From Melaminivora sp034675505 (GTDB lineage: Bacteria; Pseudomonadota; Gammaproteobacteria; Burkholderiales; Burkholderiaceae_C): a DNA stretch of 64,000 nt. The notes below the pieces were generated by a model that had not been told where the DNA came from, searched no databases, and worked only from the letters and a program-made list of their open reading frames with translations. The translations under genes were made by a program, and so were the position numbers. How positions within the stretch are numbered: position 1 is the stretch's first letter; each line of letters begins with the position of its first letter. Shown one piece after another: positions 39,226 to 50,100 of the stretch. The stretch lies in assembly GCA_034675505.1 (NCBI GenBank), contig JAUCDD010000018.1:62001-126000 (forward strand), given 5' to 3'.

Positions 39226-41943
39226 TCATTGCCAGCCCCAGCGCCTGCGGTAGTAGCCCTTCATCGCCTGTGTCAGCGCCGCATAGCCCAGCACGATCAG
39301 CGGCAGCAGCGCGAAGTACAGCGGCGGCAGGGGCTGCAGCTTGAAGTAGTGCGCCAGCGGCCCCATGGGCAGGAAGATGCCGATGCCGACGATGGCCGCC
39401 GTCATGAACAGCAGCGGCGGCGCCGCGCGGCTCTCGATGAAGGGCAGGCGCGGCGTGCGGATCAGGTGCACGATCAGCGTCTGCGTGACCAGGCCGACGA
39501 CGAACCAGCCAGACTGGAACAGCGTCTGCTGGCCGGGCGTGTTGGCGCCGAACAGGTGCCACATCATGGCGAAGGTCAGGATGTCGAACACCGAGCTGAG
39601 CGGCCCGAAGAACACCATGAAGCGCCCGATGTCGCCCGGCTGCCAGCGCTGCGGCGCGCGGATCAGCTCGTCGTCCACGTTGTCGAAGGGAATCGCGATC
39701 TGCGAGATGTCGTACAGCAGGTTCTGCACCAGCAGGTGGATGGGCAGCATGGGCAGGAACGGGATGAAGGCCGACGCCACCAGCACCGACAGCACGTTGC
39801 CGAAGTTGGAGCTGGCCGTCATCTTGATGTACTTCAGCATGTTGGCGAAGGTGCGCCGTCCCTCCAGCACGCCGGCCTCCAGCACCATCAGGCTTTTCTC
39901 CAGCAAGATGATGTCGGCCGCCTCCTTGGCGATGTCCACCGCCGTGTCCACCGAGATGCCGATGTCGGCCGCGCGCAGCGCCGGCGCGTCGTTGATGCCG
40001 TCGCCCATGAAGCCCACCACGTGCCCGCGCGCCTTGAGGGTGCGCACGATGCGCTCCTTGTGCGCCGGGGTGAGGCGGGCGAACACGTTGTGCCCGGCCG
40101 CGGCGCGGCCCAGCTGCGCGTCGTCCATCGCCTCCACGTCGCCGCCCAGCAGCACGCCTTGCGGCGCAAAGCCCACCTCGCGGCAGATCTTGGCCGTCAC
40201 GCGCTCGTTGTCGCCGGTCAGCACCTTCACGGCCACGCCGTGCGCGGTCAGCGCGGCCAGCGCCGCCGCCGTGGTCTCCTTGGGCGGGTCGAGGAAGGCC
40301 ACGTAGCCCGTCAAGGTCAGGCCGCGCTCGTCGGCCACGCCCCAGGCGCGCTGCTCGGGCGCGTCCAGCCGCGTGGCCACGGCCACCACGCGCAGGCCAT
40401 CGTCGTTCAGGTCGGCCGTCACGCTGCGGATGCGCGCCAGCAGCTCGGGCGTCAGGGGCTCGACCGCGCTGCCGTGGCGCACCTGGGTGCACACGGCCAG
40501 GATTTCCTCGACCGCGCCCTTGGTGATGAGCTGGTGGCGCGCGCCCGGCACCGCCACCACCACCGACATGCGCCGGCGCGTGAAGTCGAACGGGATTTCA
40601 TCGACCTTGGCGAAGTTGCGCGCCGGCTCCAGCTGCCGGCTGAGCTCGGCATGCTCCAGCACCGCCACGTCCAGCAGGTTCTTCAGGCCCGTCTGGTAGT
40701 AGCTGTTCAGGTAGGCCAGCTCCAGCACCTCGTCGCTGTCCTCGCCCCAGGCGTCCACGTGGCGCGCCAGGAAAATCTTGTCCTGCGTCAGCGTGCCGGT
40801 CTTGTCGGTGCACAGCACGTCCATGGCGCCGAAGTTCTGGATGGCGTCCAGGCGCTTGACGATGACCTTCTTGCGCGACAGGAACACCGCCCCCTTGGCC
40901 AGCGTGGAGGTCACGATCATGGGCAGCATCTCGGGCGTCAGCCCCACGGCCACCGAGAGCGCGAACAGCATGGCCTGCGTCCAGTCGCCCTTGGTGAAGC
41001 CGTTGATGAGCAGCACCATGGGCGCCATCACGAACATGAAGCGGATCAGGAGCCAGCTGACGCGGTTCACGCCCGACTGGAACGAGGTCGGGGCGCGGTC
41101 GGTGGTGGTCACGCGGCTGGCCAGGGCGCCGAAATAGGTGGCGTTGCCGGTGTGCAGCACCAGCGCCGTGGCCGAGCCCGAGACCACGTTGGTGCCCATG
41201 AAGACGATGTTGTCCAGCTCCAGCGGGCTGAGGGCCTGCGCGTCGCGCTGCACGGCGAATTTCTCCACCGGCATGGATTCGCCCGTCATCGCCGCCTGGG
41301 CCACGAACAGGTCCTTGGCGGCCAGCACGCGGCAGTCCGCCGGGATCATGTCGCCGGCCGACAGCGCGATCACGTCGCCCGGCACCAGGAGCCGGATGGG
41401 CAGCTCCAGGCGCTGCGGCTCGCCCGCGCCATCCGCCGGGCGCAGCACGGTGGCGGTGTTGCTCACCAGCGCCTTGAGGGCGTCGGCCGCGCGGTGCGAG
41501 GTGGCCTCCTGCCAAAAGCGCAGCAGCGTGGAAAACGCCACCATCGAGCCTATGACCACCGTGCCCTTGAGGTCGTCGGTGAGCCAGGAGACGGCCGCCA
41601 GCAGCGTCAGCAGCAGGTTGAACGGGTTGCGGTAGCTGTGCCACAGGTGCAGCCACCAGGGCAGGGGCTTTTCGTGCTCGACCTCGTTGGGCCCGAAGCG
41701 CTCGCGCAGGGCCTCGGCCTGCGGCTCGGCGAGCCCGGCGGCGCTGGTGCCGAACGCCTGCAGCAGCGCGGCGTTGGCGGCCAGCGCGTGCGCCGCCAGC
41801 TCGCGCGCCAGCGTGGGCGGCGGCTCGCGGCTGACGCCGGTCTGCGTCAGCGTGTCCAGTAGGGCCCGGCGATGGAAGTGCCGCACCAGGTGGTGGGTGC
41901 GCAGGAAGCCTGCGAAAAACTGCTTGAGACTGGACAGTTGCAT
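39226..41943 (-). CDS. mgtA: Magnesium-translocating P-type ATPase (MgtA type)
   Basis: A 905-residue P3B-type ATPase that imports Mg2+ across the inner membrane. It has the phosphatase loop TGES (about residue 218), the phosphorylation motif CTDKTGTLTQD (Asp near 379), GDGINDAPALR (about 645) and paired membrane helices at both ends, including the late LLYDISQIAIPFDNVD segment characteristic of MgtA/MgtB. ATG 41943 precedes a cytoplasmic N-terminus of family type. The 127-base upstream region is too short to hold a long Mg-responsive leader; it contains a likely dispersed-repeat copy. Confidence 0.93.
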   Translation of the reverse strand: MQLSSLKQFFAGFLRTHHLVRHFHRRALLDTLTQTGVSREPPPTLARELAAHALAANAALLQAFGTSAAGLAEPQAEALRERFGPNEVEHEKPLPWWLHLWHSYRNPFNLLLTLLAAVSWLTDDLKGTVVIGSMVAFSTLLRFWQEATSHRAADALKALVSNTATVLRPADGAGEPQRLELPIRLLVPGDVIALSAGDMIPADCRVLAAKDLFVAQAAMTGESMPVEKFAVQRDAQALSPLELDNIVFMGTNVVSGSATALVLHTGNATYFGALASRVTTTDRAPTSFQSGVNRVSWLLIRFMFVMAPMVLLINGFTKGDWTQAMLFALSVAVGLTPEMLPMIVTSTLAKGAVFLSRKKVIVKRLDAIQNFGAMDVLCTDKTGTLTQDKIFLARHVDAWGEDSDEVLELAYLNSYYQTGLKNLLDVAVLEHAELSRQLEPARNFAKVDEIPFDFTRRRMSVVVAVPGARHQLITKGAVEEILAVCTQVRHGSAVEPLTPELLARIRSVTADLNDDGLRVVAVATRLDAPEQRAWGVADERGLTLTGYVAFLDPPKETTAAALAALTAHGVAVKVLTGDNERVTAKICREVGFAPQGVLLGGDVEAMDDAQLGRAAAGHNVFARLTPAHKERIVRTLKARGHVVGFMGDGINDAPALRAADIGISVDTAVDIAKEAADIILLEKSLMVLEAGVLEGRRTFANMLKYIKMTASSNFGNVLSVLVASAFIPFLPMLPIHLLVQNLLYDISQIAIPFDNVDDELIRAPQRWQPGDIGRFMVFFGPLSSVFDILTFAMMWHLFGANTPGQQTLFQSGWFVVGLVTQTLIVHLIRTPRLPFIESRAAPPLLFMTAAIVGIGIFLPMGPLAHYFKLQPLPPLYFALLPLIVLGYAALTQAMKGYYRRRWGWQ

Positions 41944-41980
41944 GGTGGTCACCCGTTGCGCGCCGTCTATTTTGCTCCTG

Positions 41981-42040
41981 GAAAGATAGCTTGCAGCGGT
42001 TGTCCGACAGCTTGCACGCACTTTCTGCGTCCAGAATCCA
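41981..42040 (+). repeat. Divergent copy F of the dispersed repeat (intergenic)
   Basis: AAAGATAGCTTGCAGCGG followed by a run lacking the GGCGCC core and ending near CTTTCTGCGTCC. The start matches the family; the remainder is diverged, so membership is less certain. Lies between mgtA and the DUF808 gene. Confidence 0.4.
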
Positions 42041-42070
42041 GCCCTTTCCCCCCACCTGCGGAACCCTGCC

Positions 42071-43054
<984 letters not shown>

Positions 43055-43169
43055 GGCCCCGGCAGCCACAAACCGGCGGCGGGAGCAAGGGCCACGCATA
43101 TTCTTGCGCCTGCGTCCTACCGCAGCCGGCACGGCCGGCCTGCACCGGCGGCGCGGCTGGGGGGCTAGG

Positions 43170-44220
43170 GTGGCAGTCCTATGTCCGCACACCTTGCCGG
43201 CGCCGCCGGTTGCGCCCTGCGCCCCCACCCCCCGCATTCCCGCAACCGCCACCCCTGGCGCCGAGCCGGCGGCGCCCGCCCCGCCTGGCGAGGGCGCGGC
43301 GCCAGCAGGCGAGCGCCTGCAGATCGTGGCCGGCCTGCTGCGCCACCAGGCTGCCATCGCCCCCAAGTATTTCTATGACCAGCGCGGCAGCCAGCTGTTC
43401 GACGCCATCACCCGGCTGCCCGAGTACTACCCCACGCGCACCGAGCGCGCCATCCTGCGCACCCACGGCCCCGCCCTGGCCGAGGCCGTGGGCATGCGGC
43501 GCGTAGTCATCGAGCCCGGCGCGGGCAATTGCGAGAAGGCGCGCACGCTGTGCCGGCTGCTGGCCGCGACGCACTTCGTGGGCGTGGACATCTCGGCCGA
43601 ACACCTGCGCCGCGGCGTGCGCCAGCTGGCAGCCGCGCTGCCGGGGCTGGACGCGCGGGCCGTGGGCGGCGACATCACGGCCGGCGTGGCGCTGCCCCCG
43701 GACATTCCCGCTGCGCACCGGCTGCTGTACTACCCCCGGCTCGTCGATCGGCAATTTCGACCCGCCCCAGGCGCTGGCGCTGCTGGCGCAGATGCACGCG
43801 CTGGCGCGCGGCGAGGGCGGCGCCATCCTGGTGGGCATAGACCTGCCCAAGGACGCGGGCGTGCTGCAGGCCGCCTACGACGACGCCGCCGGCGTCACCG
43901 CGCAGTTCAACCGCAACGTGCTGGCCCACGTCAACCGCCTGATCGGCAGCGACTTCGACCCCGACGGCTGGCGCCACGAGGCGTTCTTCAACGCCGGCGC
44001 CTCGCGCATCGAGATGCACCTGGCCGCGCGCGGGCCGCAGCGCGTGCGCTGGCCGGGGGGCGGGCGCGAGTTCGCGGCCGATGAGCGCATCCACACCGAG
44101 AACAGCTACAAATATCCGCTGCCGGTGTTCATGGAGCTGCTGCGCCAGGCGGGCTTTTCGCGCCCGCAGGCCTGGCAGGACGAGCGCGGCTGGTGCGCGC
44201 TGGTGCATGCCCATGCCTGA
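43170..44220 (+). CDS. egtD: Histidine N-alpha-methyltransferase EgtD, apparent frameshift
   Basis: First enzyme of ergothioneine synthesis, trimethylating histidine to hercynine with SAM. Recognisable blocks: KYFYDQRGSQLFDAITRLPEYYPTRTE (split here as KYFYDQRGSQLFDAI and LPEYYPTRTE), VIEPGAGNCEKART as SAM site, and, in the second frame, SSIGNFDPPQA, GIDLPKD and ENSYKYPL. One surplus C in the run 43733-43737 breaks the frame; correction gives about 349 residues. The start is uncertain: GTG 43170 is in frame, while ATG 43181 is not unless another indel lies in the Pro/Ala-rich N-terminus. The 3' end overlaps egtB by 8 bases. Confidence 0.88.
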
Positions 44221-45520
44221 GGCCTGCGCCCTGCCGCTCAAGCGCTATGCGGCGGTGCGCGCCGCCAGCGAGGCCCTGGCCGCGCCGCTGTCGGCCGAGG
44301 ACTGCGCCGCGCAATCCATGCCGGAGGCCAGCCCCGTCAAATGGCATCTGGCGCACACCACCTGGTTCTTCGAGACCTTCATCCTGGAGGCCTTCGAGCC
44401 GCAGTTCCGCGCCTTCGAGCCGTCCTTTCGCGTGCTGTTCAACTCCTACTACCAGGGCGTGGGGCCGCAATACCCCCGGGCCCGGCGCGGCCTGCTCACG
44501 CGCCCGGACCTGCAGGCGGTGCGCGCCTGGCGCGCCAACGTGGATGCGCGCATGACGCGGCTGCTGCAGGGCGCCGCCCCTGCGCCGGCGCTGGCGGCGC
44601 TGCTGGAGCTGGGGCTGCAGCACGAGCAGCAGCACCAGGAGCTGATCGCCACCGACCTCAAGCACCTGCTGTCGTGCCACCCCGCCTGGCCGGCCTGGCG
44701 CGAGGCCGCGCCGGCCGCTTGCCAGCGCACGGCGCCGGCAGATGCCGCCGGCGCGCCGGCGCCGCGCTGGCAGCACTTCGCCGGCGGCCTGGTCGAGATC
44801 GGCCACGCCGGGGCGGGCTTCGCGTTCGACAACGAGACGCCGCGCCATCCCGTCTGGCTGCAGCCCTATGCGCTGGCCACGCACCCGGTGAGCAATGCCG
44901 AGTACCTGGCCTTCATCGCCGCCGGCGGCTACCGGCAGCCCGCGCACTGGCTGGCCGAGGGCTGGGACTGGCTCTGCAGCCAGCAGCTGGCGCACCCGCT
45001 GTACTGGCGCCAGGAGGAGGAGGAGGGCGGCTGGCGCGAGTTCACCCTGGCTGGCGGCCAGCCGCTGGCGCCCGGGCAGCCGGTCGTGCACCTGTCCTAC
45101 TACGAGGCCGATGCCTATGCGCGCTGGGCCGGCGCGCGCCTGCCCACCGAGGCCGAGTGGGAGTCGGCCGCCGCCGCCGCCGGCCCGGGCGCGGTGCAGG
45201 CCGGGCACTTTGCCGATTCGGGCATGCTGCACCCGCTGGCCGCGGCCGCGCCGGCGCCGGGCGGCCCAGCTGCGCTGCAGCAATTGTTCGGCGACGTGTG
45301 GGAGTGGACCAGCTCCAGCTACGCGCCCTACCCGGGCTTTGCGCCCGCCGCCGGCGCGGTGGGCGAGTACAACGGCAAGTTCATGGTCAACCAGTACGTG
45401 CTGCGCGGCGGCTCCTGCGCCACGCCGCGCGGCCACGTGCGCGCCAGCTACCGCAACTTCTTCCCCGCCGGCGCCCGCTGGCAGTTCAGCGGGTTGCGCC
45501 TGGCGCGCGACGCACGCTGA
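44213..45520 (+). CDS. egtB: Hercynine sulfoxide synthase EgtB
   Basis: Non-haem iron enzyme that couples hercynine to a thiol (cysteine or gamma-glutamylcysteine) with oxygen, the second step in ergothioneine synthesis. The 435-residue protein has an N-terminal DinB-like part with iron ligands in HLAHTTWFFETF and LQHEQQHQELI (about residues 134-144) and a C-terminal formylglycine-generating-enzyme-like domain (RLPTEAEWE, FGDVWEWTSSSY, YVLRGGSC, GLRLAR). It overlaps egtD, so the two are translationally coupled. No egtC or egtE homologue is adjacent. Confidence 0.93.
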   Translation: MPEACALPLKRYAAVRAASEALAAPLSAEDCAAQSMPEASPVKWHLAHTTWFFETFILEAFEPQFRAFEPSFRVLFNSYYQGVGPQYPRARRGLLTRPDLQAVRAWRANVDARMTRLLQGAAPAPALAALLELGLQHEQQHQELIATDLKHLLSCHPAWPAWREAAPAACQRTAPADAAGAPAPRWQHFAGGLVEIGHAGAGFAFDNETPRHPVWLQPYALATHPVSNAEYLAFIAAGGYRQPAHWLAEGWDWLCSQQLAHPLYWRQEEEEGGWREFTLAGGQPLAPGQPVVHLSYYEADAYARWAGARLPTEAEWESAAAAAGPGAVQAGHFADSGMLHPLAAAAPAPGGPAALQQLFGDVWEWTSSSYAPYPGFAPAAGAVGEYNGKFMVNQYVLRGGSCATPRGHVRASYRNFFPAGARWQFSGLRLARDAR

Positions 45521-45588
45521 GCCGCGCCCGGGCGCAGGGCCGCGCCTCGGGGTAAAGCTGTGGTAAAGCCCCGGGCCTCGCATGCTGC

Positions 45589-45640
45589 GAAATGAATAGC
45601 TGCAGGCCCGCATTCAGCAAGGGCTTGCGGCGTTTGCGCC
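45589..45640 (+). repeat. Dispersed ~60-bp repeat, copy G (intergenic)
   Basis: GAAATGAATAGCTGCAGGCC, then a diverged middle and GCGGCGTTTGCGCC end. Lies between egtB and mdtA; the core GGCGCC is altered. Confidence 0.5.
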
Positions 45641-45732
45641 GACGCGCAACAAGCATCGGGCGCGGCCGCGCGGCGCCTGGTGCGGCTGCTAGGATGCGCG
45701 TTGTTTTTCCACTGCAACAGTTGCCGCCCCGC

Positions 45733-47097
45733 ATGGCTGAACCTACCGACACCCCCAGCCCTGTCCCGCCCCTTGCGGCCCCGCGCCGGCGCTGGCTGGG
45801 CGCGCTGCTCACGCTGGCGCTGATCGCGCTCCTGGTGGGCGGCGCGTATTACCTGGCCCAGCGCGCCCGCGCGCCGGACGCCCCGCCTGCCGGCGCCGGC
45901 GGCCCGCCGGGCGGCGGCAGCGGCATGGGCGGCATCACGGTCGGCGTGGCGGCGGCGGTGCAGGGCGAGCTGCCGGTGCTGATCGATGCGCTGGGCACCG
46001 TCACCCCCTCGGTCACGGCCACGCTGGTGCCGCAGGTCTCGGGCGTGCTCACCGAGGTGCTGTTCACCGAGGGCCAGAGCGTGAAGAAGGGCCAGGTGCT
46101 GGCGCGCATCGATGCGCGCGCCTACGAGCAGGCCCTGGCCCAGGCCAAAAGCCAGACCGCGCGCGACGAGGCCCAGCTGGCCGCCGCGCGCGTGACCCTG
46201 GCGCGCTACGAGGAGCTGTGGCGCCAGGACTCGGTGGCGCGCCAGACGCTGGACACCCAGGCGGCGCTGGTGCAGCAGCTGCAGGCGGCCGTGCAGTCCG
46301 ACCGCGCCAGCGAGCGCACGGCGCAGCTGAACCTGGACTACACCACCTTGCGCGCGCCCGTGGCCGGCACCATAGGCCTGCGCGCGGTGGACCCCGGCAA
46401 CCTGGTGGGTGCCAGCACCAGCGCCGGCATCGCCACCATCACCCAGCTGCAGCCCATCGACGTGGTGTTCTCCGTGCCCCAGGACCGCGTGCCCGCCGTG
46501 CTGCAGGCGCAGCGGCGCGGCGCACTGCCCGTGGTCGCCTTCGACCGCGCGCGCACCCAGCAGCTGGCCACGGGCCGGTTCCTGACGCTGGACAACCAGG
46601 TCAACACGGCCACCGGCACGGTGCGCGCCAAGGCGCGCTTTGCCAACGACGACGGCCAGCTGTTTCCCAACCAGTTCGTCAACGCGCGCCTGCAGCTGGG
46701 CAGCCAGGCCGGGGTGCTGGTGCCGGTCACGGCGGTGCGCACCGGCCCGCAGGGCGACTACGTGTACGTGGTGGACGAGCAGCGCGTGGCGCACACCCGG
46801 CCCGTGGCGCGCGGCATGGCCAGCGTCGAGCAGGTGCTGGTCACCCAGGGCCTGCAGGCCGGCGAGCGCGTGGTGACCGAGGGCGGCGACCGCGTCAAGG
46901 ACGGCGGGCGCGTGCAGCTGGCGGGCGACAAGCCCGGCGCCGGCGCGCCAGGCGGCGCCCGCGCCAGCCGCGGCGGCGCCAGCGAGCCGCGCCGCAGCGC
47001 CAGCGCCAGCGCCACCCGCCGCCCGGCCGAGGGCGACGCCGCCCGGCCCGCGCCCGGCCCGGGCCCCGGAGGCGGCGCCGGTGGCCCGCCGCATTGA
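45733..47097 (+). CDS. mdtA: RND efflux periplasmic adaptor (MdtA-like)
   Basis: A 454-residue membrane-fusion protein with an N-terminal membrane anchor (residues about 18-38), a barrel-sandwich domain beginning DALGTVTPSVTATL and VSGVLTEVLFTEGQSVKKGQVLARID, an alpha-helical hairpin, and LDYTTLRAPVAGTIGLR. The last 60 or so residues are a Gly/Ala/Pro/Arg-rich low-complexity tail that the family does not need. It bridges the inner-membrane RND pumps MdtB/MdtC and the outer-membrane channel encoded downstream. ATG 45733 begins the anchor-containing form. Confidence 0.92.
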   Translation: MAEPTDTPSPVPPLAAPRRRWLGALLTLALIALLVGGAYYLAQRARAPDAPPAGAGGPPGGGSGMGGITVGVAAAVQGELPVLIDALGTVTPSVTATLVPQVSGVLTEVLFTEGQSVKKGQVLARIDARAYEQALAQAKSQTARDEAQLAAARVTLARYEELWRQDSVARQTLDTQAALVQQLQAAVQSDRASERTAQLNLDYTTLRAPVAGTIGLRAVDPGNLVGASTSAGIATITQLQPIDVVFSVPQDRVPAVLQAQRRGALPVVAFDRARTQQLATGRFLTLDNQVNTATGTVRAKARFANDDGQLFPNQFVNARLQLGSQAGVLVPVTAVRTGPQGDYVYVVDEQRVAHTRPVARGMASVEQVLVTQGLQAGERVVTEGGDRVKDGGRVQLAGDKPGAGAPGGARASRGGASEPRRSASASATRRPAEGDAARPAPGPGPGGGAGGPPH

Positions 47098-47169
47098 ACG
47101 CCGCCGGTCCATCCGCCGTGCGGCGGCGCCCGCCGCGCGCCGCAGCGCCCTTTTTCCTCGCTTGAACGC

Positions 47170-50100
47170 ATGAACGTCTCGCGCATCTTCATCCAGCGCC
47201 CGGTAGCCACGGCGCTGTTCATGGTCGCCATCGTGCTGGCGGGCCTGGTCGGCCTGCGCTTCCTGCCGCTGGCGGCGTTGCCGCAGGTGGACTACCCGAC
47301 CATCCAGGTGCAGACCCTGTACCCGGGCGGCAGCCCGGACGTGATGAGCCGCACCGTCACTGCGCCGCTGGAGCGCCAGTTCGGCCAGATGCCGGGCCTG
47401 TCGCGCATGAGCAGCGTGAGCAGCGCGGGCGTCTCGCTGATCACGCTGCAGTTCGTGCTGAACCTGAACATGGACGCGGCCGAGCAGCAGGTGCAGGCGG
47501 CGATGAACGCGGCCAGCACGCTGCTGCCGGCCGACCTGCCGGCGCCGCCGGTGTACGCCAAGGTCAACCCCGCGGACGCCCCCATCCTGCAGCTGGCCGT
47601 GACCTCCGAGAGCCTGCCGCTCACCGACGTGCAGAACATGGTCAACACGCGCCTGGCGCTCAAGATCAGCCAGATCAACGGCGTGGGCCTGGTGACGCTG
47701 GCCGGCGGCCAGCGCCCCGCCGTGCGCGTGCAGGCCAACCTGGAGGCGCTGGCGGCGATGGGCCTGGGGCTGGACACCCTGAGCAGCGCCATTGCCGCCG
47801 GCAACGCCAGCACCGCCAAGGGCAGCTTCGACGGCCCGCAGCGCCAGTACAGCATCAACGCCAACGACCAGCTGACCAGCGCCAGCGACTACCGCGAGCT
47901 GATCGTGGCCTACGCGGGCGGCGCGCCGGTGCGCCTCAAGGACGTGGCCAGCGTCATCGACGGCGCGGAAAACAGCCGCCTGGGTGCCTGGACGGCTATC
48001 AAAAACGATAGCTACACATCGCCTGCTGACGCCGGCAAGGGCGCTATTTCATCCAAAAACGCCCTGGAACCCACCCCGGCCATCATCCTGAACGTGCAGC
48101 GCCAGCCCGGCGCCAACGTGATCGCCACGGTGGACGCCATCAAGCGCCAGCTGCCGCAGCTGGAGCAGGGCCTGCCGCAGAGCGTGCGCCTGGCGGTGCT
48201 CACCGACCGCACACTGGGCATCCGCGCCTCCGTCGAGCACGTCGAGATGGAGCTGGTGCTGGCGGTGCTGATGGTGGTGCTGGTGATCTTTGCCTTCCTG
48301 CACAGCCTGCGCGCGACGGTGATCGCCAGCATCGCGGTGCCGGTGTCCCTGGTCGGCACGCTGGCGGCGATGTACCTGCTGGGCTATTCGCTGAACAACC
48401 TGACGCTGATGGCGCTGACCATCGCCACCGGGTTCGTGGTGGACGACGCCATCGTGATGATCGAGAACATCTCCCGGCACCGGGAGATGGGCAAGGGGCG
48501 GCTCGAGGCCGCCCTCACCGGCGCCGGCGAGATCGGCTTCACCATCATCTCGCTGACCGTCTCGCTGATCGCGGTGCTGATCCCGCTGCTGTTCATGCAG
48601 GAGGTGATCGGCCGGCTGTTCCGCGAGTTCGCGGTGACGCTGGCCATCACCATCCTGTTCTCGGCGCTGGTCTCGCTCACGCTGGTGCCGATGATGTCGG
48701 CGCGCCTGCTGGAGCCGCTGGACCACGCGCAGGGCCGCATGGGGCGCTGGATGCAGGCGCACATGGACCGGGCGGTGGGCGCCTACGACCGCAGCCTGCA
48801 ATGGGTGCTGCGCCGCCAGCCGCTCACGCTGGCGGTGGCGGTGCTGACGCTGGCCGTCACGGCGCTGCTGTATGTGCTGATCCCCAAGGGCCTGTTCCCG
48901 ACCCAGAGCACCGGCCAGCTGCAGGGCCAGGTGCAGGCGGCGGCGGACGTGTCCTTCGGCCGCATGGCGCTGCTGCAGGGCGAGGTGGCGCGCGTGGTGC
49001 TGGCCGATCCGGCGGTGCTCTCGCTCAGCTCGGTGGTGGGCGTGGACGCGGGCAACAACAGCACGCTGTCGGCCGGCCGGCTGGTGGTCAACCTGCGCGC
49101 GCGCGGCGTGTTCGGCGATTCCGAGCAGGCCATCATGCAGCGCCTGCGCCAGCAGGTGCGCCAGCAGGTGGCAGGCGTGCAGCTGTACCTGCAGCCCACG
49201 CAGGACCTGACGATCGACTCCGCCAGCGGCCCGACGCAATACCGCCTGGACCTGGAGGGCGTGGACATGCAGCTGGTCAACCAGTGGGCGCAGCGCCTGG
49301 CCGGGCGCATGGCCGAGCTGCCCGAGGTGCGCCACGCCACCACCAGCGCCGGCGCCACCGGCCTGGCGGCCATGGTGCGGGTGGACCGGGACAGCGCCGC
49401 GCGTCTGGGCATCACCACCAGCGCGCTGGACAACACCCTGTACAACGCCTTCGGCCAGCGCATCGTCTCCACCATCTTCAGCGAGACCAACCAGTACCGC
49501 GTGATCCTGGAGGCCGCGCGCGGCGATGCCGCCAGCCTGCAGTCGCTGCGCGACCTGCCGGTGCGCACCAGCACCGGCGCCACCGCGCCGCTGGGCTCGT
49601 TCGCGCGCATCGCCGAGGAGCCGGCGCCGCTGGCCGTGCAGCGCGTAGGCCAGTACCCGGCCGCCACCGTGGGGTTCGACACCGCGCCGGGCGTGAGCCT
49701 GGGCGCGGCCGTGCAGGCCATCCGCGGCGCGGCGCAGGCGCAGGGGCTGCCCGGCGCCATCACGCTGCGCTTCACCGGCGCGGCGCTGGCCTACCAGAGC
49801 TCGCTGTCCAACCAGCTGTGGCTGATCCTGGCGGCGGTGGTGTGCGTCTACATCGTGCTGGGCGTGCTGTACGAGAGCTACGTGCACCCGCTGACCATCC
49901 TGTCCACGCTGCCCTCGGCCGGCGTGGGCGCGCTGCTGGCGCTTGTCCTCACCGGCCATGCGCTGGACGTGGTGGGCATCATCGGCCTGGTGCTCCTGAT
50001 CGGCATCGTCAAGAAGAACGCCATCATGATGATCGACTTCGCCATCGACGCCGAGCGCAGCCAGGGCCTTGCGCCGCGCGAGGCGATCCACCAGGCGGCG

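Noticed and set aside
43181..43378. ATG 43181 as the start of EgtD
   Set aside because: It lies in a different frame from the EgtD body and stops at 43378. It could be right only if another indel is present in the Pro/Ala-rich N-terminus.
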